Source of the DNA: Candidatus Faecousia faecipullorum
GTDB taxonomy: Bacteria; Bacillota; Clostridia; Oscillospirales; Oscillospiraceae
Reading direction: 5' to 3'
DNA length: 7,605 nt
Assembly (NCBI GenBank): GCA_018710805.1
Contig: DVJG01000101.1
Coordinates: forward strand, 1-7,605
Below are positions 1 to 4,815 of this stretch, piece after piece. The notes under the pieces were generated by a model, which had not been told where the DNA came from, searched no databases, and saw only the letters and a list, made by a program, of their open reading frames with translations. How positions within the stretch are numbered: position 1 is the stretch's first letter; every line of letters starts with the position of its first letter. The translations under genes and the position numbers were made by a program.

Positions 1-2
1 TT

Positions 3-185
3 TTCTGCACCCAGTACGAGCCTGGTGATTGGTATGTACGAATCCATCCGGATTCGGATGAGCGCAGTGCTATTGCTGAAGCCATTCTGGACCGAATCAT
101 CCACAACTCCTACGAGGTCCTGATTGCTGGAAAGATTTCCATGCGAGAACGCCATGGTCTGAGATACCAGGAGGCGAATGGCTGA
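3..185 (+). CDS. istB: IstB-like ATP-binding transposition helper, C-terminal part
   Basis: The open frame from base 3 to the TGA at 183-185 gives 60 residues that read like the C-terminus of IstB, the AAA+ helper ATPase of IS21-family transposition. IstB binds DNA and ATP and works with the IstA transposase. The recognisable part is the block around 'AIAEAILDRIIHNSYEVLIAG' in shortened form (AEAILDRIIHNSY, residues about 29-41), followed by the short KISMRERHGL tail typical of these proteins. The Walker motifs lie upstream of the window. The stop overlaps the start of the next small ORF by 8 bases, so the two are probably translationally coupled. Confidence 0.82.
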   Translation, partial: FCTQYEPGDWYVRIHPDSDERSAIAEAILDRIIHNSYEVLIAGKISMRERHGLRYQEANG

Positions 186-375
186 TATGATATTGACACG
201 TCGCCTTCTGGACACCAAATATGCTTCCTGGTTCCACAACAAAAGGAACACCGAGCAGGCCAAGCAGGAAATCTTGAGCATCTTTTTTCAGGAACCCGAC
301 GAATTCCACGAATGGTCCGAACAGGATATTTATGAGCAATCCAGAAAAATTATAGCTCGTTGGGATAAATCTTGA
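178..375 (+). CDS. Small protein of unknown function, passenger of the IS21 element
   Basis: This is a 65-residue ORF whose ATG overlaps the end of istB. An AGGAGG sequence at 169-174, inside istB, precedes it, though the 3-nt spacing is short. The ATG at 187 (residue 4) is an alternative start. The product is charged and aromatic-rich, with KYASWFHNKRN near residues 14-24 and a predicted amphipathic C-terminal half ending in RKIIARWDKS. I see no transmembrane segment, cysteine pair or known motif. It lies inside the IS, before the terminal repeats, so it travels with the element and might assist or regulate transposition; that is inference from position only. It could also be a non-functional ORF, but the ribosome binding site and coupling favour a real gene. 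Confidence 0.55.
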   Translation: MADMILTRRLLDTKYASWFHNKRNTEQAKQEILSIFFQEPDEFHEWSEQDIYEQSRKIIARWDKS

Positions 376-382
376 TGCGCAC

Positions 383-411
383 GCCAGAGGGGCTGTTGAG
401 GCCCCTCTGGC
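383..411 (+). terminator. GC-rich hairpin after the IS21 genes
   Basis: A perfect 11-bp stem pairs GCCAGAGGGGC (383-393) with GCCCCTCTGGC (401-411) around a 7-nt loop. It starts 8 bases after the stop of the small ORF. No T tract follows, so it may be a weak terminator, or a barrier that protects the IS end from transcription. Its location directly before the terminal repeats supports a role inside the element. Confidence 0.5.
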
Positions 412-486
412 CACTGTGGCTCTGTACCGTGACGGTATGGCTAATAGCCCGTAACACTGTGGCTAAAAGTCCGTGCAAGTGTGGCT
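412..486 (+). repeat. IS21-type terminal repeats with 21-22 bp spacing
   Basis: Four copies of a TGGCT core lie at 417-421, 438-442, 460-464 and 482-486, spaced 21, 22 and 22 bp. The first three carry a second conserved block, CCGT, 6 bases or so after the core (427-430, 449-452, 471-474). Two copies share the ten-base CACTGTGGCT (412-421 and 455-464). Spacing near two helical turns fits transposase binding sites on one face of the DNA, as known for IS21-family ends. The fourth copy is only half a unit and may lie at or past the IS boundary. Confidence 0.7.
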
Positions 487-744
487 GTGTGGGCGGAATT
501 TACAGGTACCTTGGAGGAAGTCAAGGGCTTCTGTGCCGTAGCTACCACCGAGGAGATTGCGGGGCAGGACTACATCCTCGCCCCCGGCCGGTATGTGGGT
601 ATCGAGGAGCAGCAGGAGGATGGGGAACCCTTTGAGGAAAAGATGGCCCGGCTCACCTGGGAACTGTCGGAGTTGTTCACCAAGTCCCACCAGCCGGAAA
701 CAGAAATTCAGAAACAACTGGGGGCGATTGGGTATGAAGTGTGA
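487..744 (+). pseudogene. hsdM: Type I restriction-modification DNA methyltransferase subunit, 3' fragment
   Basis: About 85 codons remain of HsdM, the methyltransferase subunit of type I restriction-modification systems (normally about 500 residues or more). The reading frame shows the typical end of the family: a GFC segment, a TEEI helix, the conserved LAPGRYVG motif near 575-598, an acidic EEQQEDGEPFEEKMARL stretch, and a C-terminus IGYEV. The S-adenosylmethionine and NPPY catalytic motifs are missing because the IS21 element replaces everything upstream. The stop TGA at 742-744 overlaps the hsdS ATG by 11 bases, the usual coupled hsdM-hsdS arrangement. GTG 481 opens the frame but is partly IS sequence, so it is not a genuine start. 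Confidence 0.82.
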
Positions 745-1081
745 GTGGCGAGAAATTGAATTATCCGAAGTGGCTGATCTCACAGTAGGGTTTGTAGGAA
801 CCATGGCCAGTCACTATACAGATAGCGGTGTCCTGTTTTTGCGGTCTACAAATATTGAGCCATTTAATATCAAAATGGACGATGTAAAGTATATATCATC
901 TGAGTTTAATGAGACAATTAAGAAATCTCAATTAAATCCAGGTGATGTTGTCATTGTGTGCACAAGGAAGCCCGGAGCCTGCACAGTGATTCCAGAAAAA
1001 CAGAACCTTGGAATTGCTCTGATTTGGTAGTCATTCATCCCGATAAAGAGAAAAAAACCATACTTTTTGGCTTCCTAAATA
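734..1081 (+). pseudogene. hsdS: Type I restriction specificity subunit, 5' fragment with frameshift
   Basis: The ATG at 734 overlaps the hsdM stop. The protein begins MKCEWREIELSEVADL and continues GVLFLRSTNIEPFNI, DDVKYIS, and LNPGDVVIVCTRKPGACTVIP, which is the first target-recognition domain of HsdS, the DNA-sequence-reading subunit. The frame then ends at the TAG 1028-1030. Moving back one base at about 1010-1012 restores the expected family sequence NCSDLVVIHPDKEKK, so one base has been lost. Only about 115 codons of a normal 400 or so survive; the conserved spacer helices and second recognition domain are gone. This segment is visibly richer in A and T than hsdM, as usual for exchangeable recognition domains. 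Confidence 0.8.
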
Positions 1082-1195
1082 AACGGCATTATCTTTATCA
1101 CTATGCAGAAGTTTGATGAATGCGGAGAGCCGCTGTCCACCCGGCGGAACATTGTGGTCATGGCGGACGAAGCCCACCGGGGCCAGTACGGCCTG
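1082..1195 (+). pseudogene. hsdR: Type I restriction endonuclease subunit, internal fragment
   Basis: The frame containing ATG 1103 reads NGIIFITMQKFDE, then LSTRRNIVVMADEAHRGQYGL. This matches the helicase core of HsdR: the TxQKF motif just before motif II, and the VMADEAHR (DEAH) Walker B box. The usual protein is about 1000 residues; only about 38 codons remain, and homology stops abruptly after QYGL at 1195. The fragment is joined directly to the hsdS remnant in a different frame, with no gene end or start between them. A deletion must therefore have removed the rest of hsdS and the nuclease part of hsdR. The ATG at 1103 is an internal methionine, not a start. Confidence 0.78.
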
Positions 1196-1428
1196 AGAGG
1201 TTTTATCTCTCCGCTCTGTGTAAAACACTTTCTACTGCTCCAACAATTCCCCCTTAACACGCTCTTGCCCTGCGTGTTTCAAGTAAAACTTTCTCCTTTT
1301 GGGATGGGTGTGGAATTGGATTCTGTATATGAAAAGAGATTCCCTCCCCCAAGGTGAGCGGTGCAGGAACTGCACCGCATAAACAAAGAAACACTCTGGG
1401 CCGTGGGCTTTGACAACACGGAATAATT
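1196..1428. other. Non-coding degenerate stretch after the hsdR fragment
   Basis: No convincing gene is present on either strand; the open frames have no ribosome binding site and no family resemblance. The frame of the hsdR fragment runs on to 1357 but loses all resemblance to HsdR after 1195. A compact perfect hairpin at 1358-1378 is the only structured element seen. The stretch probably consists of deletion-junction debris. Confidence 0.5.
1358..1378. repeat. Perfect 9-bp hairpin with 3-nt loop
   Basis: GCGGTGCAG (1358-1366) pairs perfectly with CTGCACCGC (1370-1378) around GAA. Neither side has a T tract, so it is not a standard intrinsic terminator. It could be a leftover IS end or a recombination site; its function is unknown. 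Confidence 0.5.
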
Positions 1429-1468
1429 TTCTTGTCGGATGAATACAAATTGACAAGAATGACAAGAA
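1429..1468. promoter_or_regulatory. Operator-like inverted and direct repeats over the promoter
   Basis: TTCTTGTC (1429-1436) is the exact reverse complement of GACAAGAA, which occurs twice in tandem (1452-1459 and 1461-1468) within a 9-bp direct repeat GACAAGAAT. The repeats cover the -35 box and the spacer of the adjacent promoter, which is where a repressor would block RNA polymerase. Which protein binds is unknown. Confidence 0.5.
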
Positions 1469-1478
1469 TGATTATAAT
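1450..1478 (+). promoter_or_regulatory. Consensus sigma-A (sigma-70) promoter
   Basis: TTGACA (1450-1455) and TATAAT (1473-1478) are both exact consensus hexamers separated by the optimal 17 bp. Transcription would start near 1485, about 20 bases ahead of the ATG at 1506. The box lies on the plus strand and drives the truncated AlbA_2 gene. Confidence 0.85.
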
Positions 1479-1505
1479 GGCGACTAAGAAAAGGAAGCGC
1501 TGTGT

Positions 1506-1670
1506 ATGGCATTTGTTGAGAGCGAAGTTGTTGAACTGAAAGCAGCGGTCGTGGGAGATATCTGCAAAGAAGTCGTTGCCTTTGCCAACACAAAAGGCGG
1601 AGATGGATATTCCCTTCTTCCGGGACAAACTTGGGTGAATCGCAGTACCAAAAATCGAATTGCATCATGA
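1506..1670 (+). pseudogene. AlbA_2/Schlafen-type putative DNA-binding protein, N-terminal fragment
   Basis: The 54-codon ORF begins MAFVESEVVELKAAVVGDI and continues KEVVAFANTKGG, which is the start of the AlbA_2 (Schlafen-type, formerly AAA-4) domain. Proteins of this family usually run to 400 residues or more and continue after the NTKGG block with a strand like TLYIGV. Here, after about residue 33 (base 1604), the sequence no longer resembles the family and stops soon after, so the gene is truncated. AAGGA at 1491-1495 is the ribosome binding site, 10 bases before the ATG. The perfect promoter and operator upstream are intact, so a short peptide may still be made. Full-length relatives are found as regulators and in defence-related loci; that role is not demonstrable here. 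Confidence 0.65.
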
Positions 1671-1681
1671 CAACAGAAGAC

Positions 1682-1727
1682 AAAACTGCCTCACCGCTGG
1701 CGTCAAAACCAACGGAGAGGCAGTTTT
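1682..1727. terminator. Long, nearly symmetric hairpin, probable bidirectional terminator
   Basis: AAAACTGCCTC (1682-1692) pairs perfectly with GAGGCAGTTTT (1717-1727). The stem continues after single mismatches with CCG/CGG (1694-1696, 1713-1715) and TGG/CCA (1698-1700, 1709-1711), closing an 8-nt loop. Stem ends are A-rich on the left and T-rich on the right, so either strand yields a GC stem followed by T residues. It lies between the plus-strand AlbA_2 fragment and the 3' end of the minus-strand gene at 1777, the right place to stop both. Confidence 0.75.
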
Positions 1728-1776
1728 AATTTCAGTTCTTGAATACGAAATGACAGAGCCGTGTGGGTAGGTAGTG

Positions 1777-2118
1777 TCAAGCGTGATATGTCCCGGATTC
1801 TCCCTGGGCATTCTCCTTCGGGAATAGCTCCTGCATAATATGCGCGCCGTAAAGCAGGCCGTCACGGAACGCTTTGTGCTCGTAAGCAGTACATAAGCGG
1901 CAGCAAAGGGTAAAGACGGCGTTGTTATCGTCCAAGGGCAAGGATTCTAAAAGGCTCTCCAGCTCTTTGAAACCATCCTTGATTTCCGGCGGATCGGATT
2001 CATGGGATTCCCAATAGACCTGATAGATCTGGTCTAGAACCGTTTCTCCATCACTTCTTCCGGACTCAAAGGGATGGCTGTGGATATAGGCACGGAAGGC
2101 TTCGGTAAATGATTGCAT
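1777..2118 (-). CDS. Small hypothetical protein, DUF6809-like
   Basis: The minus-strand gene encodes 113 residues starting MQSFTEAFRAYIHSHPF. I chose the start at 2118 because GGAGGTG sits 6-7 bases upstream of that ATG. The frame stays open to 2286, but nothing marks an earlier start. The product is acidic and probably helical: a central block of E-, L- and D-rich helices (KELESLLESLPL) is followed by AYEHKAFRDGLLYGAHIMQEL. That last pattern, a conserved region of about 20 residues ending in a F-x-x-G-hydrophobic-x-x-G helix, resembles small Firmicute proteins grouped as DUF6809. No function is established for that group. Its divergence from the HTH operon and its location beside recombinase genes suggest it belongs to the mobile element. 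Confidence 0.7.
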   Translation of the reverse strand: MQSFTEAFRAYIHSHPFESGRSDGETVLDQIYQVYWESHESDPPEIKDGFKELESLLESLPLDDNNAVFTLCCRLCTAYEHKAFRDGLLYGAHIMQELFPKENAQGESGTYHA

Positions 2119-2478
2119 GTTCACACCTCCAACAAGTTTGTGTGATGTTACCTTGGAACCTGCAAAAATACAAGTCCTGTTTTCTTCATCGACGGCTTTC
2201 CCTAAAAGAAACTTTGGAAATCTGTTACAATACCCTCGAAGCAAACCGGAAACCCGAGAAAAGGAAGTGACGTTCTTTGTATCCATCCCGCCGGTATTCT
2301 GGCGTCAAGATACATCGCCCCGTACAGAAGGCCAACCCTCAGGCAGAAAGGATGGATTGGTCTGGGTATCTGTACGGGGTTCTTTCTTCCGGTTTGCCGG
2401 ATTCTGAAAAAAGGAAGGAGCTGAGGAAAATGGTTACCACAGGAAACATTCATCCCCACATCACGTTAAGGAGGCTGC
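2119..2478. promoter_or_regulatory. Divergent intergenic region with structured leader
   Basis: This 360-nt region separates the minus-strand DUF6809-like gene from the plus-strand HTH operon and must contain promoters for both. I see no good consensus promoter: TACAAT at 2226-2231 could be a plus-strand -10 box, but no matching -35 is obvious. It contains a long hairpin at 2318-2379 and a short ORF with its own Shine-Dalgarno (ATG 2430), which together look like a regulated leader for the HTH genes. Confidence 0.45.
2318..2389 (+). terminator. Large hairpin with T-rich tail, terminator or attenuator
   Basis: CCCCGTACAGA (2318-2328) pairs perfectly with TCTGTACGGGG (2369-2379). After a 5-nt bulge a second stem of 7 bp continues (AGGCCAA 2329-2335 with TTGGTCT 2357-2363, one G-U pair), closing a 21-nt loop. 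TTCTTTCTT follows immediately. It lies about 100 bases upstream of the excisionase-like gene in the same orientation, so it may attenuate that operon. Confidence 0.6.
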
Positions 2479-2682
2479 ATGAACCAATCCATTTACAAAA
2501 GCTACGACGAACTGCCCCTGTTTCTCAATGCCCATATGGTCGCCCAAATACTCGGCGTGTCTTCTTCCACTGCCTATGAGCTGATGCACGAAAAAGACTT
2601 CCCCGCTCTGCGGATCGGCAACCGTCTGGTTGTACCCAAACAGGAATTTCAAATCTGGGTACAGGAGCGTCTGGGAAAATGA
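2479..2682 (+). CDS. Helix-turn-helix excisionase-like protein
   Basis: This 67-residue protein has one winged-helix HTH of the MerR/excisionase type (HTH_17). The sequence shows LFLNAHMVAQILGVSSSTAYELMHEKDFPALRIGNRLVVPKQEFQIWVQERL: a recognition helix after GVSSSTAY (residues about 27-34) and the wing with the RIGNRLVV strand typical of this family. Such proteins act as recombination directionality factors for integrases or as small transcription regulators. The start is set by AGGAGG at 2470-2474, four bases before the ATG. Its stop overlaps the next gene by ATGA (2679-2682), so the two are one operon. With two recombinase genes downstream, an excisionase role is likely but not proven. Confidence 0.85.
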   Translation: MNQSIYKSYDELPLFLNAHMVAQILGVSSSTAYELMHEKDFPALRIGNRLVVPKQEFQIWVQERLGK

Positions 2683-3077
2683 AGCAGAGTATTTCTCACC
2701 TCCGAAATCCCGCCCGGAAATATTTCCCTCTGCCCAATGAAATCTTCCAGCTGGGCCTGACTCCTGGAGAGCTGGCAGTATATGCCTTTCTCATGCGGTG
2801 CGAAAACCGGAAGACCTATCAGTGCTACCCCAGCTACCGCACCATCGGGGAAGCCGTAGGCATGAGCCGGAACACGGTCAAAAAGCATGTGGACAGTCTG
2901 GTGGAGAAGCAGTTGATTTTTACGGAGCCCACCACCGTCACCTTAAAAGATGGAACCAAACGCAACGGAAGCCTGCTCTATACCATCCGTCCCTTGGCCG
3001 ATGCCCGGGAGTACTATCTTCGGCAGCAGATTCAGGAAAATGAACGGCGCAGAGAATTCGCCTTGTCAGCCCGTTAG
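2679..3077 (+). CDS. HTH_36 helix-turn-helix protein of a mobile element
   Basis: The product has 132 residues. Residues about 25-85 form a winged helix of the HTH_36 type: LTPGELAVYAFLMRCEN, CYPSYRTIGEAVGMSRNTVKKHVDSLVEKQLI, then a wing with basic turns (TLKDGTKRNGSLLYTI). Similar domains are found in replication-initiator or regulatory proteins encoded on Firmicute plasmids and integrative elements. The C-terminal 35 residues are charged and probably helical (EYYLRQQIQENERRREF). No replication-catalysis domain is present, so it may be a truncated initiator-like protein or simply a regulator. It is translated by ATGA overlap with the preceding HTH gene. A G-C hairpin begins at its stop codon. 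Confidence 0.8.
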   Translation: MKQSISHLRNPARKYFPLPNEIFQLGLTPGELAVYAFLMRCENRKTYQCYPSYRTIGEAVGMSRNTVKKHVDSLVEKQLIFTEPTTVTLKDGTKRNGSLLYTIRPLADAREYYLRQQIQENERRREFALSAR

Positions 3078-3093
3078 GCCGGGATTTTCGGCC
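3077..3093 (+). repeat. Short GC hairpin at the operon end
   Basis: GGCCG (3077-3081) pairs with CGGCC (3089-3093) around a 7-nt loop and begins in the stop codon of the HTH_36 gene. Only three T residues follow nearby, so it is a weak terminator candidate; the stronger one lies at 3193-3222. Confidence 0.4.
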
Positions 3094-3192
3094 CTGTTTC
3101 CGGTTTTCTTTCCGGGGGTAAGGGCAGGACACCACCATACCCCCTTTGCGCCGGATTTGCCCGCCTATCCCGCAAGTTTCGGACAAGGATGC

Positions 3193-3222
3193 CCCGGCAG
3201 AAAATCTGCCGGGTTCTTTCTT
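3193..3222 (+). terminator. Intrinsic terminator
   Basis: CCCGGCAGA (3193-3201) pairs with TCTGCCGGG (3205-3213) around a 3-nt AAA loop, followed by TTCTTTCTT. It is about 115 bases past the HTH_36 stop and most likely ends the HTH operon. Confidence 0.75.
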
Positions 3223-3351
3223 CAGAAAAGTTAGACATTCACACCGTAAGGCTTCTCCCCGGCTGGCCCAGCTTGGGGACCGAGGAAAGCGGAAGAAAAA
3301 GAAGCAGGAGAAAGGACCGGCATCGCCGCCGATCCTCAGGTGTGACATTGT

Positions 3352-3364
3352 CGGGCAACGCCCG
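3352..3364. repeat. CGGGC/GCCCG mini-hairpin
   Basis: A 5-bp stem with an AAC loop lies inside the non-coding region, just after GTGTGACATTGT. A small GC hairpin in a gene-free part of a mobile element is compatible with a mobilisation origin or integrase site, but this is weak evidence. Confidence 0.3.
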
Positions 3365-3596
3365 CCAAAAATACGGAGTGTTACAGGAAAACCAGAGTCT
3401 TTTCAAAACAAATTCCCGGATTCTTCTTATGGGTCGGTAACGGGCCGTAGGGGTTTGCTAAGGTGTTGTCGAATGGAACTTTGCTTAGACTCCCAACAGC
3501 TTTTTCCGGTGTCGGTATAGGGGTCAATGTCCAGTTTACACAGCTTTCCCCCTGTATTTGTCATTTCTTTGAAAGTTAGAAAAAATGTTGGATTTG

Positions 3597-3610
3597 TCAA
3601 TAGCTATTGA
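3597..3610. promoter_or_regulatory. 14-bp perfect palindrome upstream of the recombinase genes
   Basis: TCAATAGCTATTGA is a perfect 14-bp dyad with no spacer, 44 bases before the first recombinase start and upstream of its ribosome binding site. It is a candidate operator, for example for one of the HTH proteins of the element, or an integrase site. Confidence 0.45.
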
Positions 3611-3654
3611 GAAAAGGCTGTGGTAATGTTGGAAATAGGAAGGAGGAATTCCCC

Positions 3655-4806
3655 ATGGCAAAGCGAAGACCAGCCGGCGATGGGCTGGTGAGAAAACGAA
3701 GTGACGGACGCTGGGAAGGGCGGATTGTGGTTGGCCATAAGGCAGATGGCCGTCCCATCTTCCGCTCGGTATTTGCCAGGACCCAAGGTGAACTTCTCAA
3801 GAAACTTCACGCCCAGCTGGAGGCATACCGGGACGTGGAACTGACAGAAGCATCCAACCTTACCCTGGGGCAGTGGCTGGACAAATGGCTGACGGATTAC
3901 ATGACCCTGACCCTCCGGGAAAGCACCCTGATCCGATACAAAGGCATGATAGAACACCAAATCAAACCCTATCTTGGGGAAGAAAAAATCAGTGCTATCT
4001 CCACCGCCGACATCCAAAAGCTGTACAACTGGCTCCGGGAAAATGGGCGGGTGGAAGAGCATTACGAGAAAGGAAATGCCCTGTCCGACAGCATGGTACG
4101 AGGCGTTCACATGATGCTCCACCAAGCGCTGGACGCTGCAGTGCGGGAGCATTTGATCCCCCGCAACCCCACCGAAGGTACGGTCATTCCCAAGGCGAAC
4201 TATGCGCCTAAACAGATTCTTTCAGAGGGCCAACTGGACCGATTTTTGGAAACTTTGAAGCAGGATCCTCAGTGGTACGATTTCTTCTATACCGAGCTGA
4301 CCACAGGCATGCGCCTGGGAGAAATCTGCGGTCTCAAATGGCAGGACTTTGAAGAGCGTACAGGCAGACTCCATATTCACCGCTCTGTCAGCAGACGCCA
4401 GGGCGGTGGTGTCCGGGTAGGAGAAACCAAGACAGAATCCGGTGCCAGAACCATCCTGCTCCCACCCAGCACAGCAGCGCTTCTGAAGCAGCGAAAAAAA
4501 CACTCCTACAGCGATTGGATTTTCCATAATCCCACGATTCCCGAACTGCCCTTGGCCCCATCCACTGCCTACGACCACCTGAAGGTTCTGCTGCGACGAG
4601 CCGAACTTCCACCCATGCGCTTCCACGATTTGCGGCACACTTTCGCCACCCACGCCCTGACCAGCGGTGTAGATGCCAAGACCTTGTCCGGTATTCTGGG
4701 ACATACCAACGCATCCTTTACCCTGGATACCTACACCCACATGACCACGGACATGCACCGGAAAGCCGCAGGGGTTGTGGGCGGATTCCTGGATGAGATT
4801 ATGTGA
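3655..4806 (+). CDS. Tyrosine recombinase/integrase (first of the pair)
   Basis: This 383-residue site-specific tyrosine recombinase is of the Tn916 integrase type. Residues about 8-52 form the arm-type DNA-binding domain (GLVRKRSDGRWEGRI), about 70-170 the SAM-like core-binding domain, and about 185-383 the catalytic domain. The full catalytic set is visible: R220 (TTGMRLGE), K259, H324 and R327 (HDLRH), H350 (LGHTN) and the nucleophile Y360 (TLDTYTH). The start at 3655 is chosen for the GGAGG 8 bases before it and because MAKRR matches the start of the next recombinase; the frame is open from 3607. Length is normal for the family. It lies 9 bases upstream of the second recombinase, in the same transcript, so the two probably act together in integrating or excising this element. 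Confidence 0.93.
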   Translation: MAKRRPAGDGLVRKRSDGRWEGRIVVGHKADGRPIFRSVFARTQGELLKKLHAQLEAYRDVELTEASNLTLGQWLDKWLTDYMTLTLRESTLIRYKGMIEHQIKPYLGEEKISAISTADIQKLYNWLRENGRVEEHYEKGNALSDSMVRGVHMMLHQALDAAVREHLIPRNPTEGTVIPKANYAPKQILSEGQLDRFLETLKQDPQWYDFFYTELTTGMRLGEICGLKWQDFEERTGRLHIHRSVSRRQGGGVRVGETKTESGARTILLPPSTAALLKQRKKHSYSDWIFHNPTIPELPLAPSTAYDHLKVLLRRAELPPMRFHDLRHTFATHALTSGVDAKTLSGILGHTNASFTLDTYTHMTTDMHRKAAGVVGGFLDEIM

Positions 4807-4815
4807 GGTAACGCC

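Larger units (their letters stand above)
1..477 (+). mobile_element. IS21-family insertion sequence, right-end portion
   Basis: This stretch holds the end of an IstB-type helper gene, a small overlapping ORF, a hairpin and a set of terminal repeats. It then changes abruptly into the interior of an hsdM gene, which is how an inserted IS should look. IS21-family elements are known to have istA-istB order and multiple short repeats at each end, and both the istB tail and the repeats are visible. The exact end is not certain. I place it near 477, where a repeat unit ends in TGCA, but it could lie up to about 487. The left end and istA are outside the window, so the target duplication cannot be checked. 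Confidence 0.75.
3078..3654. other. 577-nt non-coding region upstream of the recombinases
   Basis: No gene can be supported on either strand. Open frames such as 3146-3520 and 3189-3440 are rich in arginine and lysine, lack ribosome binding sites and show no family pattern. The region contains a terminator (3193-3222), a CGGGC/GCCCG mini-hairpin (3352-3364), a pair of related 9-mers TTTGCTAAG and TTTGCTTAG (3454-3462 and 3480-3488), two ACAGCTTT copies (3496-3503 and 3540-3547), and a 14-bp palindrome (3597-3610). Such clusters fit integrase binding sites, an attachment site or a mobilisation origin, but none is proven. Confidence 0.45.

Noticed and set aside
412..486. Short regular repeats that could suggest a CRISPR array
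   Set aside because: Units are only 21-22 bp with no separate variable spacers and end at an IS border; they are terminal repeats.
1254..1683. Minus-strand frames opposite the AlbA_2 fragment
   Set aside because: They run antisense through the consensus promoter and fragment gene and have no start signals.
1440..1755. 16-base near-repeat (TGAATACAAATTGACA at 1440 and TGAATACGAAATGACA at 1740) as possible attachment sites
   Set aside because: 14 of 16 bases match, but the sites enclose only the AlbA_2 fragment and part overlaps a promoter; chance similarity or promoter-like sequence is as likely.
1777..2286. Longer version of the minus-strand gene starting at 2286
   Set aside because: The internal ATG at 2118 has a strong GGAGG at proper spacing; the upstream 56 codons show no ribosome binding site or conserved pattern.
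2277..2579. 100-codon plus-strand frame across the leader
   Set aside because: It runs through the large hairpin and overlaps the HTH gene, and has no good start signal at its beginning. Only the short part from 2430 has a Shine-Dalgarno, noted as a leader candidate.
3189..3440. Second plus-strand open frame in the same region
   Set aside because: Starts inside the terminator stem and has low-complexity basic composition; not a credible gene.
3146..3520. Plus-strand open frame in the non-coding region
   Set aside because: Arginine- and lysine-rich, no ribosome binding site, no family pattern, overlaps a terminator hairpin.
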